From Holdemanella porci (GTDB lineage Bacteria > Bacillota_I > Bacilli_A > Erysipelotrichales > Erysipelotrichaceae): a stretch of 52,067 bases of DNA. Below, one piece after another: positions 16,891-26,000 of the stretch. Position 1 is the first letter of the stretch, and each line of letters begins with the position of its first letter. The notes under the pieces were generated by a model. The model did not search any database. It was not told the origin of the DNA and worked only from the letters and a program-made list of their open reading frames with translations. The position numbers were made by a program, and so were the translations under genes. The DNA lies in NCBI RefSeq assembly GCF_009696075.1, contig NZ_VUMR01000008.1:1-52067 (forward strand), read 5' to 3'.

Positions 16891-17547
16891 CTATCTCCCC
16901 GCCTGATAATAATTCAGCTTCTTTTCACCCCAAGCTTGCAGCCAAGTTAAAACTGTACAGAAAATCAAATAAACTAAAGCCACTTCTATGTATAACTGCA
17001 TAAACTGATAAGTTCTTCCGGCAATTCTTTCTGTCTGCATAAACATTTCTGTAACTGTGATATTGGCAGCTAAAGACGTATCTTTTACAAGTGAAATCAA
17101 GTTATTAAACAATGATGGAAATGCACTTCGAAAAGCTTGCGGTAAAATAATATGCGTCATAATCTGCATATAGCTCATTCCTACACATAGTCCAGCTTCC
17201 ATTTGTCCTTGTGGTACACTTTCAATCGATCCGCGAATGGTTTCTGCACAATACGCGCCTGTATTTAATGAAAATACAATAATCGCTGCCGTAATAGCCG
17301 ATATTCTCACACCAATCGATTGCATCCCAAAATACATAATAAATAATTGTACAAGCATAGGTGTTCCTCTAAATATCCAAATATAGAATTGAACAACATA
17401 CTTCATAACCGGAACTTTCGCATATTGTATCAAGGCACAAAAAATGGCCAACACCATAGCTAGAACAAAAGAAATGATTGCCAAAGGTAATGTCATTACA
17501 ATTCCCGAAATAAATATCTTTGGGAATGATTCTAAAAACAATTCCAT
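16891..17547 (-). CDS. Polar amino acid ABC transporter permease
   Basis: A 218-residue permease of the HisM/GlnP family. It has about five transmembrane helices, the FRGTPMLVQLFIMYFG segment, and an EAA loop (GQMEAGLCVGMSYMQIMTHIILPQAFR). AGGGAGG precedes the ATG. It is the first gene of the operon, preceded by a promoter whose spacer contains a perfect inverted repeat. Confidence 0.94.
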   Translation of the reverse strand: MELFLESFPKIFISGIVMTLPLAIISFVLAMVLAIFCALIQYAKVPVMKYVVQFYIWIFRGTPMLVQLFIMYFGMQSIGVRISAITAAIIVFSLNTGAYCAETIRGSIESVPQGQMEAGLCVGMSYMQIMTHIILPQAFRSAFPSLFNNLISLVKDTSLAANITVTEMFMQTERIAGRTYQFMQLYIEVALVYLIFCTVLTWLQAWGEKKLNYYQAGR

Positions 17548-17574
17548 TCTTTTCCTCCCTAAAATCTTTATACT

Positions 17575-17605
17575 ATTCTACACCCTAAAGTGAACTTTAG
17601 GTCAA
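17575..17605 (-). promoter_or_regulatory. Promoter of the amino acid ABC operon with an embedded operator-like palindrome
   Basis: On the minus strand, TTGACC (17600-17605) and TAGAAT (17575-17580) are 19 nt apart. CCTAAAG-TTCA-CTTTAGG (17583-17600), a perfect 7-bp inverted repeat, fills the spacer. A bound repressor would block RNA polymerase. The cognate protein is unknown. Confidence 0.5.
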
Positions 17606-18541
17606 CTAAATCAATCCAAACGATTTTAATATCGTTAACCAGAATGTAATACTAAAAGCACTAAGCAATGTTGTCAGCATCACAACACTTGATGTTAAAA
17701 CACCTTTATGCCCCATACTTTTAGCCATCACAAAACCAGATACGGTTGTACTTGAACCACACATAATCAAAATGGCAACTAAGGCTTGATTTCTGAATCC
17801 TAATAAAGCTGCAATTGGTAAGAAGATCGTACAAAAACCAATTAACTTCATAAATGTACAAAATAAAGATGGTTTCAATTCTCCTTTCGCCTGATCAAAA
17901 TCAAAAGTGGCTCCCATCGCCATTAAACCCAGTGGTGTTGCCGTACTTGCAATCATAGAAATTGTTTTATTGATAACTTGTGGCAGTTTAAACGGTAATA
18001 TACTAACAAGTACACCTATCACAATGCCTAGAATTAGTGGATTCTTTATAATTCCAATGAATGTTTTCTTATAATCAACCTTCGATTGTTCAGCCTTAAA
18101 GAAAGATAGAATCACAACAGATACTACGTTATAAACAAATACAACACTCATCAACATCAATGGTGCAACACCTACATCTGGATAAATATTTGATGTTAAT
18201 GCAAGTCCTAATAAGGCAGCACTACTTCTGTAACAAGCTTGAATAAATTCACCTTGAATCGCTTTATCTTTTAATCGCAATGAAAATAATATCGATAATA
18301 GAATACTAATTAGAGTAGATACAACACAAAATACGACAAACTTTGTATCCCAAAGATCTTTAAAATTAGATTTAGACACATCGACAAACAACAATAGTGG
18401 CAATGATACTTTAAAGACAAATGAATTCAACTTTAATGCCAATGTATCATCTAGAATATTCATTTTATTCAAGAAATAACCGACAACCATCAATAGAAAG
18501 ACGGGAATCGTTGCATTTAGGCTAAATAATAAATTTTCCAC
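17606..18541 (-). CDS. AEC family (auxin efflux carrier-like) transporter
   Basis: A 311-residue membrane protein with about ten hydrophobic segments. MVVGYFLNKMNILDD near the start and the C-terminal CGSSTTVSGFVMAKSMGH are typical of Firmicutes AEC/malate-permease-like proteins. These export or import organic acids or amino acids; the substrate is unknown. The start is GTG at 18541, preceded by GGAGGG. It is divergent from the fucO-like gene and directly precedes the promoter of the amino acid ABC operon. Confidence 0.85.
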   Translation of the reverse strand: MENLLFSLNATIPVFLLMVVGYFLNKMNILDDTLALKLNSFVFKVSLPLLLFVDVSKSNFKDLWDTKFVVFCVVSTLISILLSILFSLRLKDKAIQGEFIQACYRSSAALLGLALTSNIYPDVGVAPLMLMSVVFVYNVVSVVILSFFKAEQSKVDYKKTFIGIIKNPLILGIVIGVLVSILPFKLPQVINKTISMIASTATPLGLMAMGATFDFDQAKGELKPSLFCTFMKLIGFCTIFLPIAALLGFRNQALVAILIMCGSSTTVSGFVMAKSMGHKGVLTSSVVMLTTLLSAFSITFWLTILKSFGLI

Positions 18542-18635
18542 AAAAATCCCTCCAAAACTTTCTTAAAATTTTAGCACAAATATTGGATAATATGCACTAA
18601 AACACTTATATGTGACATTATTATCAATTTGTAAC

Positions 18636-18664
18636 TTGTATGTAAGCGCTTGTACTCGTAAAAT
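18636..18664 (+). promoter_or_regulatory. Promoter of the fucO-like gene
   Basis: TTGTAT (18636-18641) and TAAAAT (18659-18664) are 17 nt apart. The spacer is almost filled by a cre-like sequence. The predicted start is near 18671, leaving a 29-nt leader with AGGAGGAA. Confidence 0.7.
18641..18654 (+). promoter_or_regulatory. cre-like site (CcpA operator)
   Basis: TGTAAGCGCTTGTA matches the Bacillus cre consensus TGWAARCGYTWNCW at all but one defined position. It lies between the -35 and -10, a position expected to give catabolite repression. That CcpA binds is inference from the consensus. Confidence 0.65.
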
Positions 18665-18699
18665 AAAATTAACAAGTATATGAGGAGGAAATAATACTT

Positions 18700-19863
18700 A
18701 TGGCAAATCGTTTTATTTTAAATGAAACAAGTTATCATGGTGCTGGAGCCATCAAAGAAGTGGTTACAGAAGTTAAAGCACGTGGATTAAAGAAAGGTTT
18801 AGTTGTTACAGACAAAGACTTGATCAAATTTGGTGTAGCTACTAAAGTCACAGACTTATTAGATGAAGCTGGACTTCCTTATGAAATCTATGATGAGGTT
18901 AAGGCAAACCCAACTGTTGAACAAGTTAAAAATGGTGTACAGGCAGCTAAAGATGCCGGTGCAGACTATTTAATCGCTATTGGTGGTGGAAGCCCACAAG
19001 ATACTTGTAAAGGTATTGGAATCATCTTGGCAAACCCAGAATTTGAAGATGTTGTTAGCTTGGAAGGTGTTGCTCCAACTAAAAACAAATCTGTCCCAGT
19101 TATCGCTATTGCAACTACAGCAGGTACTGCAGCAGAAACTACAATCAATTATGTAATTACAGATACTGAAAAGAGAAGAAAATTCGTTTGTGTAGATGCT
19201 CACGATATTCCAGTTGTTGCGATTATCGATCCAGAAATGATGTCAAGTATGCCAAAGGGCTTAACTGCAAGTACTGGTCTTGACGCATTAACTCACGCTA
19301 TTGAAGGATACACAACTTTAGCTGCTTGGGAACTTGCTGATACGTTAAACTTAAAAGCTATCGAAATCATTTCAAGAAGCTTACGTGCTGCATGTGCTAA
19401 CGATCCAAAAGGACGTGAAGACATGGCACTAGGACAATATATGACAGGTATGGCATTCTCTAACGTTGGTTTAGGTGTTGACCACGGTATGGCTCACCCA
19501 TTAAGCGCATTCTACGGAATCCCTCACGGTGTTGCTTGTGCTACATTACTTCCATACGTTATGGAATTCAACAAAGATTACACTGGTGAAAAATTTAGAG
19601 AAATCGCTCGTGTAATGGGAGTTGAAGGTGTTGATGAAATGTCTCAAGAAGAATATCGTCAAGCTGCTATTGATGCCGTTATTCAATTAAGTAAAGATTG
19701 TGGAATTGCTCAAAGTTTAAAAGAAATCGGTGTTAAAGAAGAAGACTTACCTACATTAACAGATTCAGCTATGGCTGACGTATGTACAGGTGGTAACCCA
19801 CGTCCATGTACTAAAGAATTGATCTTCGACTTATATAAATACGCATTTAACGGAAGAGACTAA
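18700..19863 (+). CDS. fucO: Iron-containing alcohol dehydrogenase, FucO-like (lactaldehyde reductase)
   Basis: A 387-residue group III dehydrogenase very similar along its whole length to E. coli FucO as I recall it (start MANRFILNET, then DYLIAIGGGSPQDTCK, TTAGTAAETTINYVITD, CTGGNPRP). The metal ligands are D195, H199, H262 and H276; the NAD(P) loop is GGGSPQD (95-101). FucO reduces L-lactaldehyde to 1,2-propanediol during fucose or rhamnose fermentation. No fucose or rhamnose genes lie nearby, so a general fermentative alcohol/aldehyde role is possible. AGGAGGAA precedes the ATG. The cre-like site implies sugar repression. A strong terminator follows. Confidence 0.93.
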   Translation: MANRFILNETSYHGAGAIKEVVTEVKARGLKKGLVVTDKDLIKFGVATKVTDLLDEAGLPYEIYDEVKANPTVEQVKNGVQAAKDAGADYLIAIGGGSPQDTCKGIGIILANPEFEDVVSLEGVAPTKNKSVPVIAIATTAGTAAETTINYVITDTEKRRKFVCVDAHDIPVVAIIDPEMMSSMPKGLTASTGLDALTHAIEGYTTLAAWELADTLNLKAIEIISRSLRAACANDPKGREDMALGQYMTGMAFSNVGLGVDHGMAHPLSAFYGIPHGVACATLLPYVMEFNKDYTGEKFREIARVMGVEGVDEMSQEEYRQAAIDAVIQLSKDCGIAQSLKEIGVKEEDLPTLTDSAMADVCTGGNPRPCTKELIFDLYKYAFNGRD

Positions 19864-19874
19864 TATGTCCATTT

Positions 19875-19904
19875 AGAAGGCAATCTAGTTGCCTTCTTTT
19901 TTTT
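19875..19904 (+). terminator. Terminator after the fucO-like gene
   Basis: A 9-bp stem AGAAGGCAA/TTGCCTTCT with a 5-nt loop is followed by seven further U residues. Confidence 0.92.
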
Positions 19905-19910
19905 CTGTGT

Positions 19911-19936
19911 AAAAAAAGATGAGATCACTCTCATCT
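19911..19936 (-). terminator. Terminator after the Ig-like/NlpC-P60 gene
   Basis: On the minus strand, an 8-bp stem AGATGAGA/TCTCATCT with a GTGA loop is followed by a U-run of at least six. Confidence 0.88.
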
Positions 19937-19938
19937 CA

Positions 19939-20808
19939 TTAACGATTTACATGAACATATCCAATAAATGGTTGGTTACATTCAACACTATAAATTGTTG
20001 TCTGATTTCCATACCATCCACCATGAACAGCCTGACCATTACCAATATATAATGCGACATGTCCTTGATAGACACAAATATCTCCTGGAACTGGATTATT
20101 TGTCAAAGGTCCTAAGCTTAAATAAGCTGCTGGTGCACCATGGAAATTAATTCCTACAGCAGCAAGTGAATTTGTCACTAACATTGTACAGTCTTGATAT
20201 ACACCAATCTGAGCTAATGCTGCATCGGCAATTCTTTGGTAGAAATTCTTTTCTACATTTACCGTAATATTTTTTTCACTTACATTTCCCGCTTTATCTT
20301 TCGCTTTAATGGACGTTGTAACAGTTCCTGTATTTGTTGTATCTACATTTTCAGTCAAAGTCACAGTTCCTTCTTCATTTAATGAAACATAGCGATTGAT
20401 ATCAAATGCTTCATTTTGTTCCACTGTAATTGTATCCTCACAAGTAATTACAGGCGCTGTTGTATCTTCTACCTTGACACTTACTTCAGCACTGTGCTTT
20501 TCATTTGTATTTTTGTTTTTCCCTTCAATAGAAACTGTTTGTTTACCAACCGTATCAATATCTAAATCTTTTACTTTTACCTTGTAGTTTTTTGATTCAT
20601 ATACAGATACATTTTTTGTTTTCTTTTTAAACTTTACATTCGCATATTTTTTATGCAATTCTTTTGTAAATACAGACTGCATTGAATCAGCATTCTGATA
20701 TTCAATTTTATAAGCTGGTGTGTTTTCTTTTGCTGCAACACTTGTAACACCTCCAAATGTAGATGTAGCAATCATCACACTCGCAAATACTTGCATTAAT
20801 TTTTTCAT
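19939..20808 (-). CDS. Secreted protein with bacterial Ig-like region and C-terminal NlpC/P60 domain
   Basis: A 289-residue secreted protein. The signal peptide probably cuts after VAA (residue 26). An N-terminal basic region (30-80) is followed by one or two Ig-like modules (about 80-185; DTTAPVITC and KAKDKAGNVS are typical of cell-surface DUF5011-like repeats). The C-terminal NlpC/P60 domain has catalytic C207 (QDCTMLVT), H250 (GHVALYIG) and H262 (AVHGG). It probably cleaves peptidoglycan cross-links or stems. The ATG at 20808 is chosen because GAGGAGG lies upstream; a longer frame starts inside that site. It is monocistronic. Confidence 0.88.
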   Translation of the reverse strand: MKKLMQVFASVMIATSTFGGVTSVAAKENTPAYKIEYQNADSMQSVFTKELHKKYANVKFKKKTKNVSVYESKNYKVKVKDLDIDTVGKQTVSIEGKNKNTNEKHSAEVSVKVEDTTAPVITCEDTITVEQNEAFDINRYVSLNEEGTVTLTENVDTTNTGTVTTSIKAKDKAGNVSEKNITVNVEKNFYQRIADAALAQIGVYQDCTMLVTNSLAAVGINFHGAPAAYLSLGPLTNNPVPGDICVYQGHVALYIGNGQAVHGGWYGNQTTIYSVECNQPFIGYVHVNR

Positions 20809-20965
20809 TGTTATGGGCCTCCTCATTGCTCACACAATTAAAGAGGCTACACTATTTTCTCGTAAGTGTCAAAAGAATATCCGTATTTCCCACAATTTAA
20901 CATATTAATTTGTTTAAATTTGCCATTATTAACAAGTCCGTCCCATTTTTTTGCACTTTTTAGTG

Positions 20966-20994
20966 AAAAAAAGAACTACAAGATTTGTAGTTCT
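20966..20994 (-). terminator. Terminator after metK
   Basis: On the minus strand, a 10-bp stem (20972-20981 with 20985-20994) with a 3-nt loop is followed by a U-run. The remaining 20809-20965 holds only a possible weak promoter for the secreted protein (TTGACA, 17 nt, TAGCCT). Confidence 0.9.
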
Positions 20995-21000
20995 AAACAA

Positions 21001-22095
21001 TTAATATTCCAATTTTTTAACCTTTTCCCAAGTAAATTGAGGATCACCAAAATGTCCATAGCATGATGTTTTGTGGTAAACTGGCTTTCTTAAATCCAAT
21101 TCGGAAATGATGTTTCCTACTTCAAAATTGAAGTTTTTCTTAACGATTTCTAATAGTTTTTCATCATCAAACTTACCTGTTCCAAAAGTGTCTACACATA
21201 AAGATACAGGTTGTGCTTTACCAATTGCATACGCAACTTCAACTTCACAACGACGAGCTAAGCCATTGGCAACAATGTTTTTAGCTACATAACGAGAGTA
21301 GTAAGCAGCACTACGGTCTACTTTCGTAGGGTCTTTACTAGAGAAGCATCCTCCTCCAATACGTCCACGTCCACCATATGTATCACATACGATTTTACGT
21401 CCTGTCGTTCCTGAATCTCCCCATGATCCACCTACAACGAAGCTTCCAGATGGGTTGATTAAATATTTTGTGTTTTCATCTAAATATTTTTCATCAATGC
21501 AAGGTTTAATCACTTCATTCATGATCAATTCTTTAATTTCTTCTTGTGTAATATCTTTTGAATGTTGAGTTGAAACAACGATTGTATCAATACGTTTGAT
21601 TTCATCATTTTCATATTCAACAGATACCTGTGTTTTTCCATCTGGTTTTAATAAATCTGGATGAGCACGACGTACTTTTGTCAATTGACGAGCTAAAAGG
21701 TGTGCATAATAGATAGTTAATGGCATATACTCATCATTTTCATCACAGGCATAACCAAACATAATACCTTGGTCACCAGCACATACTTCATCACGATTTA
21801 CGGCATTGTGAATTTCAGGACTTTGTTGATTCACAACAGTATGTACATGATATTCTTCTGTGTATCCAATACGTTTGATTTCATTCAATGCGATTGTTTC
21901 ATAATCCAATTCTGCCTTTGTATTACATTCACCATAAATTAACACAAAATCATCTTTAATTGTACATTCAACAGCCATATTTGAATATGGGTCTTGAGCT
22001 AATGCAGCATCTACGATTGCGTCGGCAATTTGGTCACAAATTTTATCTGGATGACCTTCAGTAACACTTTCACTTGTAAAAATATAGTCTTTCAT
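21001..22095 (-). CDS. metK: S-adenosylmethionine synthetase
   Basis: A 364-residue enzyme making SAM from methionine and ATP. It begins MKDYIFTSESVTEGHPDKIC, has AGDQGIMFGYA and GSFVVGGSWGDSGTTGRKI (triphosphate-binding region), and ends FTWEKVKKLEY. The length is slightly under the usual 380-395. The start is the ATG at 22095 with GAGGAG upstream; an in-frame extension to 22134 would run through the riboswitch terminator and is rejected. It is controlled by the SAM-I riboswitch upstream. Confidence 0.97.
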   Translation of the reverse strand: MKDYIFTSESVTEGHPDKICDQIADAIVDAALAQDPYSNMAVECTIKDDFVLIYGECNTKAELDYETIALNEIKRIGYTEEYHVHTVVNQQSPEIHNAVNRDEVCAGDQGIMFGYACDENDEYMPLTIYYAHLLARQLTKVRRAHPDLLKPDGKTQVSVEYENDEIKRIDTIVVSTQHSKDITQEEIKELIMNEVIKPCIDEKYLDENTKYLINPSGSFVVGGSWGDSGTTGRKIVCDTYGGRGRIGGGCFSSKDPTKVDRSAAYYSRYVAKNIVANGLARRCEVEVAYAIGKAQPVSLCVDTFGTGKFDDEKLLEIVKKNFNFEVGNIISELDLRKPVYHKTSCYGHFGDPQFTWEKVKKLEY

Positions 22096-22123
22096 TTTGT
22101 CTCCTCTTCTCTTACTTATCCAT

Positions 22124-22150
22124 AAAAAAAACATACTTTAAGAAGTATGT
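22124..22150 (-). terminator. Riboswitch-controlled terminator of metK
   Basis: On the minus strand, ACATACTT-CTTA-AAGTATGT is followed by seven U residues, 29 nt before the metK ATG. Its 5' side (plus-strand 22139-22148) can instead pair perfectly over 10 bp with 22162-22171, which overlaps the 3' strand of aptamer helix P1. This is the usual S-box antiterminator arrangement. Confidence 0.9.
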
Positions 22151-22161
22151 TACAAATCTTT

Positions 22162-22256
22162 ATACTTCTTATCGCTGTTAGCAGGACCACCTTAACATAT
22201 CGTCAGGTTGGCGTGAAGTCAACGAGCTAACTCTCTACTTCAACTCTGGATAATTT
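22162..22256 (-). promoter_or_regulatory. SAM-I (S-box) riboswitch aptamer
   Basis: Read on the minus strand, TTATCCAGAG opens the aptamer and GATAAG closes P1 (22249-22253 with 22169-22173). AGAGA and AGCTC form the P2 equivalent, GTTGA occupies the kink-turn position, and GCCAACC then AAGGTGG make P3, in the order of the SAM-I consensus. Several positions differ from consensus (GTAGAGA for GGAGGGA) and the P4 region is compact. SAM binding should release the downstream terminator and lower metK expression. Confidence 0.85.
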
Positions 22257-22270
22257 TTTTACGCATAAAG

Positions 22271-22299
22271 ATTAAAACATGAAACTACAAATAATGCAA
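22271..22299 (-). promoter_or_regulatory. Promoter of metK
   Basis: On the minus strand, TTGCAT (22294-22299) and TTTAAT (22271-22276) are 17 nt apart. The predicted start near 22264 lies just upstream of the riboswitch. Confidence 0.65.
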
Positions 22300-22350
22300 G
22301 AAATTCATCACCATAATTATACATATCTTCATTTATGTATTTCAAAATAC

Positions 22351-22377
22351 AAAAATGGCTAAATTATCTAGCCATTT
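22351..22377 (-). terminator. Terminator after the LUD-domain gene
   Basis: A 9-bp stem AAATGGCTA/TAGCCATTT with a 7-nt loop is followed on the minus strand by TTGTATTTTG. Confidence 0.75.
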
Positions 22378-22381
22378 CATT

Positions 22382-23011
22382 CTAATATCCTAATACTTCA
22401 TCCACTAAGATGACATGAATACGATCGGGTTCCATGCTGTTTCTTGTGATGACCAGCTGATCACAAATGCAGCCTTGGGCTAAACAATTTGCACAACTAC
22501 CTGTTAATTGACAAGGTCTGTTTCCACTAAAACGTTGATTATTAATGGGTGCAGCCACATTTCTTACTCTAGAAATTGCACTATCTAAATCTTTTGTCAC
22601 CTTATTCATACCTACGATCATTATGACATGTCTAGGCCCAAAACATAAACATGACACACGATTACAATGCCCATCCATATTGACTAAAATTCCATCTTCT
22701 GTCATCGCATTGCTACTCATTAAATAGTAGTCTGCATAAAAACAATCTCTTTCCAACTTGTACTTTTCTTCGGCATTTTTTGCCTGATCTCGATCAATGA
22801 CTTTGAAATTTCTTTTATAAAGCTCTTCCTTGATACCAATCTTATTTAAAGTATCTGAGCCTCCCCAGCCGACACTTGAGCCCGGCTTCATTATTTCAAA
22901 TGCCAAATCCAAAGCTTCTTGTTTAGAATGCACATAATACCCATTCATATGTCTGTTTTTTAAGCCTTGAATCACTTTTTTAGATAATAAATCATTTCGT
23001 TTTGTGATCAT
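22382..23011 (-). CDS. LUD-domain (LutC-like, DUF162) protein
   Basis: A 209-residue member of the LUD family, which includes LutB/LutC of L-lactate oxidation. VGWGGSDTLNKIGI (about 47-60) and NRVSCLCFGP are family features. An extra Cys cluster near the C terminus (SCANCLAQGCICDQ) could bind metal or Fe-S. No lutA or lutB is adjacent, so a lactate role is not supported by context; stand-alone members are common in Firmicutes. It is co-transcribed 3 nt after dnaE, with GAGGTG before the ATG. Confidence 0.85.
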   Translation of the reverse strand: MITKRNDLLSKKVIQGLKNRHMNGYYVHSKQEALDLAFEIMKPGSSVGWGGSDTLNKIGIKEELYKRNFKVIDRDQAKNAEEKYKLERDCFYADYYLMSSNAMTEDGILVNMDGHCNRVSCLCFGPRHVIMIVGMNKVTKDLDSAISRVRNVAAPINNQRFSGNRPCQLTGSCANCLAQGCICDQLVITRNSMEPDRIHVILVDEVLGY

Positions 23012-23014
23012 TTT

Positions 23015-26000
23015 TTACACCTCAATCCACTCTATTTTATTCACTACAATCGATGATGGTCGATCCTTCTTTCCTTGAATCAGACAAATACGATCTTTTT
23101 GAATGTTTTCTTTTTGTTGTTCATACAAACGAGGCATCATAACCGCATCCATTTTACCAGCTTCATCCTCGACACTCATAAAGCACATCCAATCACCTTT
23201 CTTTGTCTTGTGCGTTCTAAAAGACGCAATACGCACTAAAATATTCATATATCCATCTTTATTTACTGCATTTAACAATGGTATACAATTTGGATAGTTA
23301 TGCATACGTAAAGACTGCACAGGATGTTCACTCACATAGAAACCGTATACATATTGCTCTTTTTGGGCTTTTTGTATTGGATTCTCTTTGATTCTTTGAA
23401 TGCCTGGACGAGAGACAATACTAAAATCGAAACGTAAATTGTTCGGATCTTCAATTCGCACAATATTTACATAATCAATCAGTTTTCTTAAGTTCTCATT
23501 AAGAGTTGCACGATTATATCCAAAACAATCCAATGCTCCGCCATCAATTAAAATTCGAATCGTAGATTCATTGATCTTATACATACTTGCCTTGGCAAGA
23601 AAATCAAATAAATCTATATATGGTGCATGTTCTAAAATCGTTGGATAAATTGTTTTCCCTACACCTTTTAAAACTTGTAGCGGCATACGAATTGAATTCT
23701 GTTCAATCGTATAGAAAGCTTTTGAATGATTAATATCACACCCATTCACAACGATATTTCTTCGTTTACATTCATAAATATATTGTGAAGTTTTTATACC
23801 TGAACCAATGACACTATTTAAAAGGCTCTGATAGAAATATAAGGGATAATTTGCCTTTAAATAAGCCATTTGATAAGCTACTAAGCTATAGGCATAACTG
23901 TGTGATTTATTAAATCCATAACCGGCAAATTGTTCCATAATGGAAAATATCTCATTGGAAACAGAATCCTTAATACGATTCTTTCGAGCTCCTAAAATGA
24001 ATTGCTCTTTTAAATTCTGCATGACATCCACTTTCTTTTTCGACATAGCCTTTCTTAGTGTATCTGCTTGTGCCAAGCTAAATCCGCCAATCACTTGGGC
24101 TGTCTGCATAACTTGTTCCTGATAAATCATGATACCATAGGTTTCCTTTAAGATTGGTTCTAGTAAAGGATGAGGATACACGACTTTTGAAGGATCCTTT
24201 TTTCTTTCAATATATGTATCAATATGCTGCATCGCTCCAGGACGATATAAAGCAAGTACAACACTGATATCTTCAAATTTGTTGGGTTGTATCTTTTGTA
24301 GTAAAGATGTAATTCCACTAGATTCCAATTGAAATACACCTAAAGTGTTTCCAAACGATAATAATTGATATGTTTTCGCATCCTTTAAATTGATTTTCAT
24401 CATATCCAAAGAAATATGTTTTTGTTCTTTTAGATTTGTGACAATTTCATGAATCGTCGTTAAATTACGTATGCCCAAAAAATCCATTTTGATCAAACCC
24501 AAATCTTCTAAATATTCCGCTGCAAATTGTGTAGCCTGAATATCTCCATCGACACTGACAAGTGGACAGACATTCACAATAGGCTGATCTGAAAGAACAA
24601 TTCCTGCCGCATGCAAAGAGGTGTGTCGTGGTAATCCTTCAACGTTTACACACATCTTAAATAATTCAGTTAATTTTTGATCTGACTGGATCCTTTTTCG
24701 AAATAAAACATTCTCATTATAGGCCTGCATCAACGTAATTTTAGATGTATTCTTTAACATCTTAGAAAGTTCATCCACAATTCTTGCCGGAATATTCATA
24801 ACACGCCCTACATCACGAATGGCTTGTCTTGCTTGTAATGTATTGAATGTTACAATATGACTCACATGATCCTGTCCATAGAGTTTGCGAACATATTGAA
24901 TCACTTCATCTCTTCTATCATCTGGAAAATCCGTATCGATATCCGGCATGGAAACACGTGATGGATTTAGAAATCTTTCAAACAATAAATTATTCTGAAT
25001 TGGATCAATATGTGTAATACCTAAACAATAAGCTACTAAAGAACCGGCTGCACTACCACGCCCTGGACCTACAAATATGTCTTGACTTCTGGCATATCGA
25101 ATAAAATCCCATACAATCAAAAAATAATCGGTAAATCCCATAGTGACTATGACATTTAATTCATATTCTAAACGTTTGATATAGGTAGGGTTTAAATTTC
25201 CATTTAAACGTTTTTCTAACCCCTTTTTACAAAGCTTGATCAAATAGTCTCTAGAATCAATCTGAAGTTTATTTTTAAATACAGGAAGTTTGGACTTTTG
25301 AAAAGCCATTTGAATATTGCACATTCTTGCGATTTCTTCTGTAGCGATCAATTCACTTTCATCATACAACGCTTCCATTTCCTGTTGACTTCTTAAATAT
25401 CTTTGAAATTGTACGTCCAAACCTTGATTTTCAATATTCGTTTGTTTGGCAATAGCCCTTAATACTTGTAAAGATTTTACGTCTTCACTATTCTCATACA
25501 GAATTCGAGATAGAGCCACACGTTTACAATCAAGTTGTTTTAAAATTCGATTATCGGCTCTTTTTTTACCCGAATCATTCATAGATACAGAAATATAGAA
25601 ATCTGAAAAAGATTTTTTACACAATTCTACAAATGCACTTAACTTTTCTAAATCTTGATGTTCAATATATGCACTGAATGTATCTTTCCCATCGCTGGAA
25701 GTTAATACCACACAATCTATGGCATACTTTGTAACTTCTTCAAAAGATACATTTCCTTTTATGATCGAACTTAATTTATATAAATTCTGTAGACCCATAT
25801 CATTCTTCGCTAGAAGAATAAAATGAAATGGCTCCTCATTATAGATGGAATCAACTTCTAAACCAATAATCGGATGTACATTGTGCTTTTTGCATAATTG
25901 ATAGAACTCCATCGTTCCATACATCACATTATGATCGGTTAAACAAACATGATTATATCCGAGTTGTTTTTGATGAAGAATCATATTTTCTAAACGAATA

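Noticed and set aside
17583-17600. Hairpin after the AEC transporter gene as an intrinsic terminator
   Set aside because: The stem is perfect but is followed on the minus strand by GTGTAGAATAG, not a U-tract. An operator in the promoter spacer fits better.
22096-22134. N-terminal extension of metK
   Set aside because: The extension would translate the riboswitch terminator hairpin. A good ribosome site and the conserved N terminus both support the ATG at 22095.
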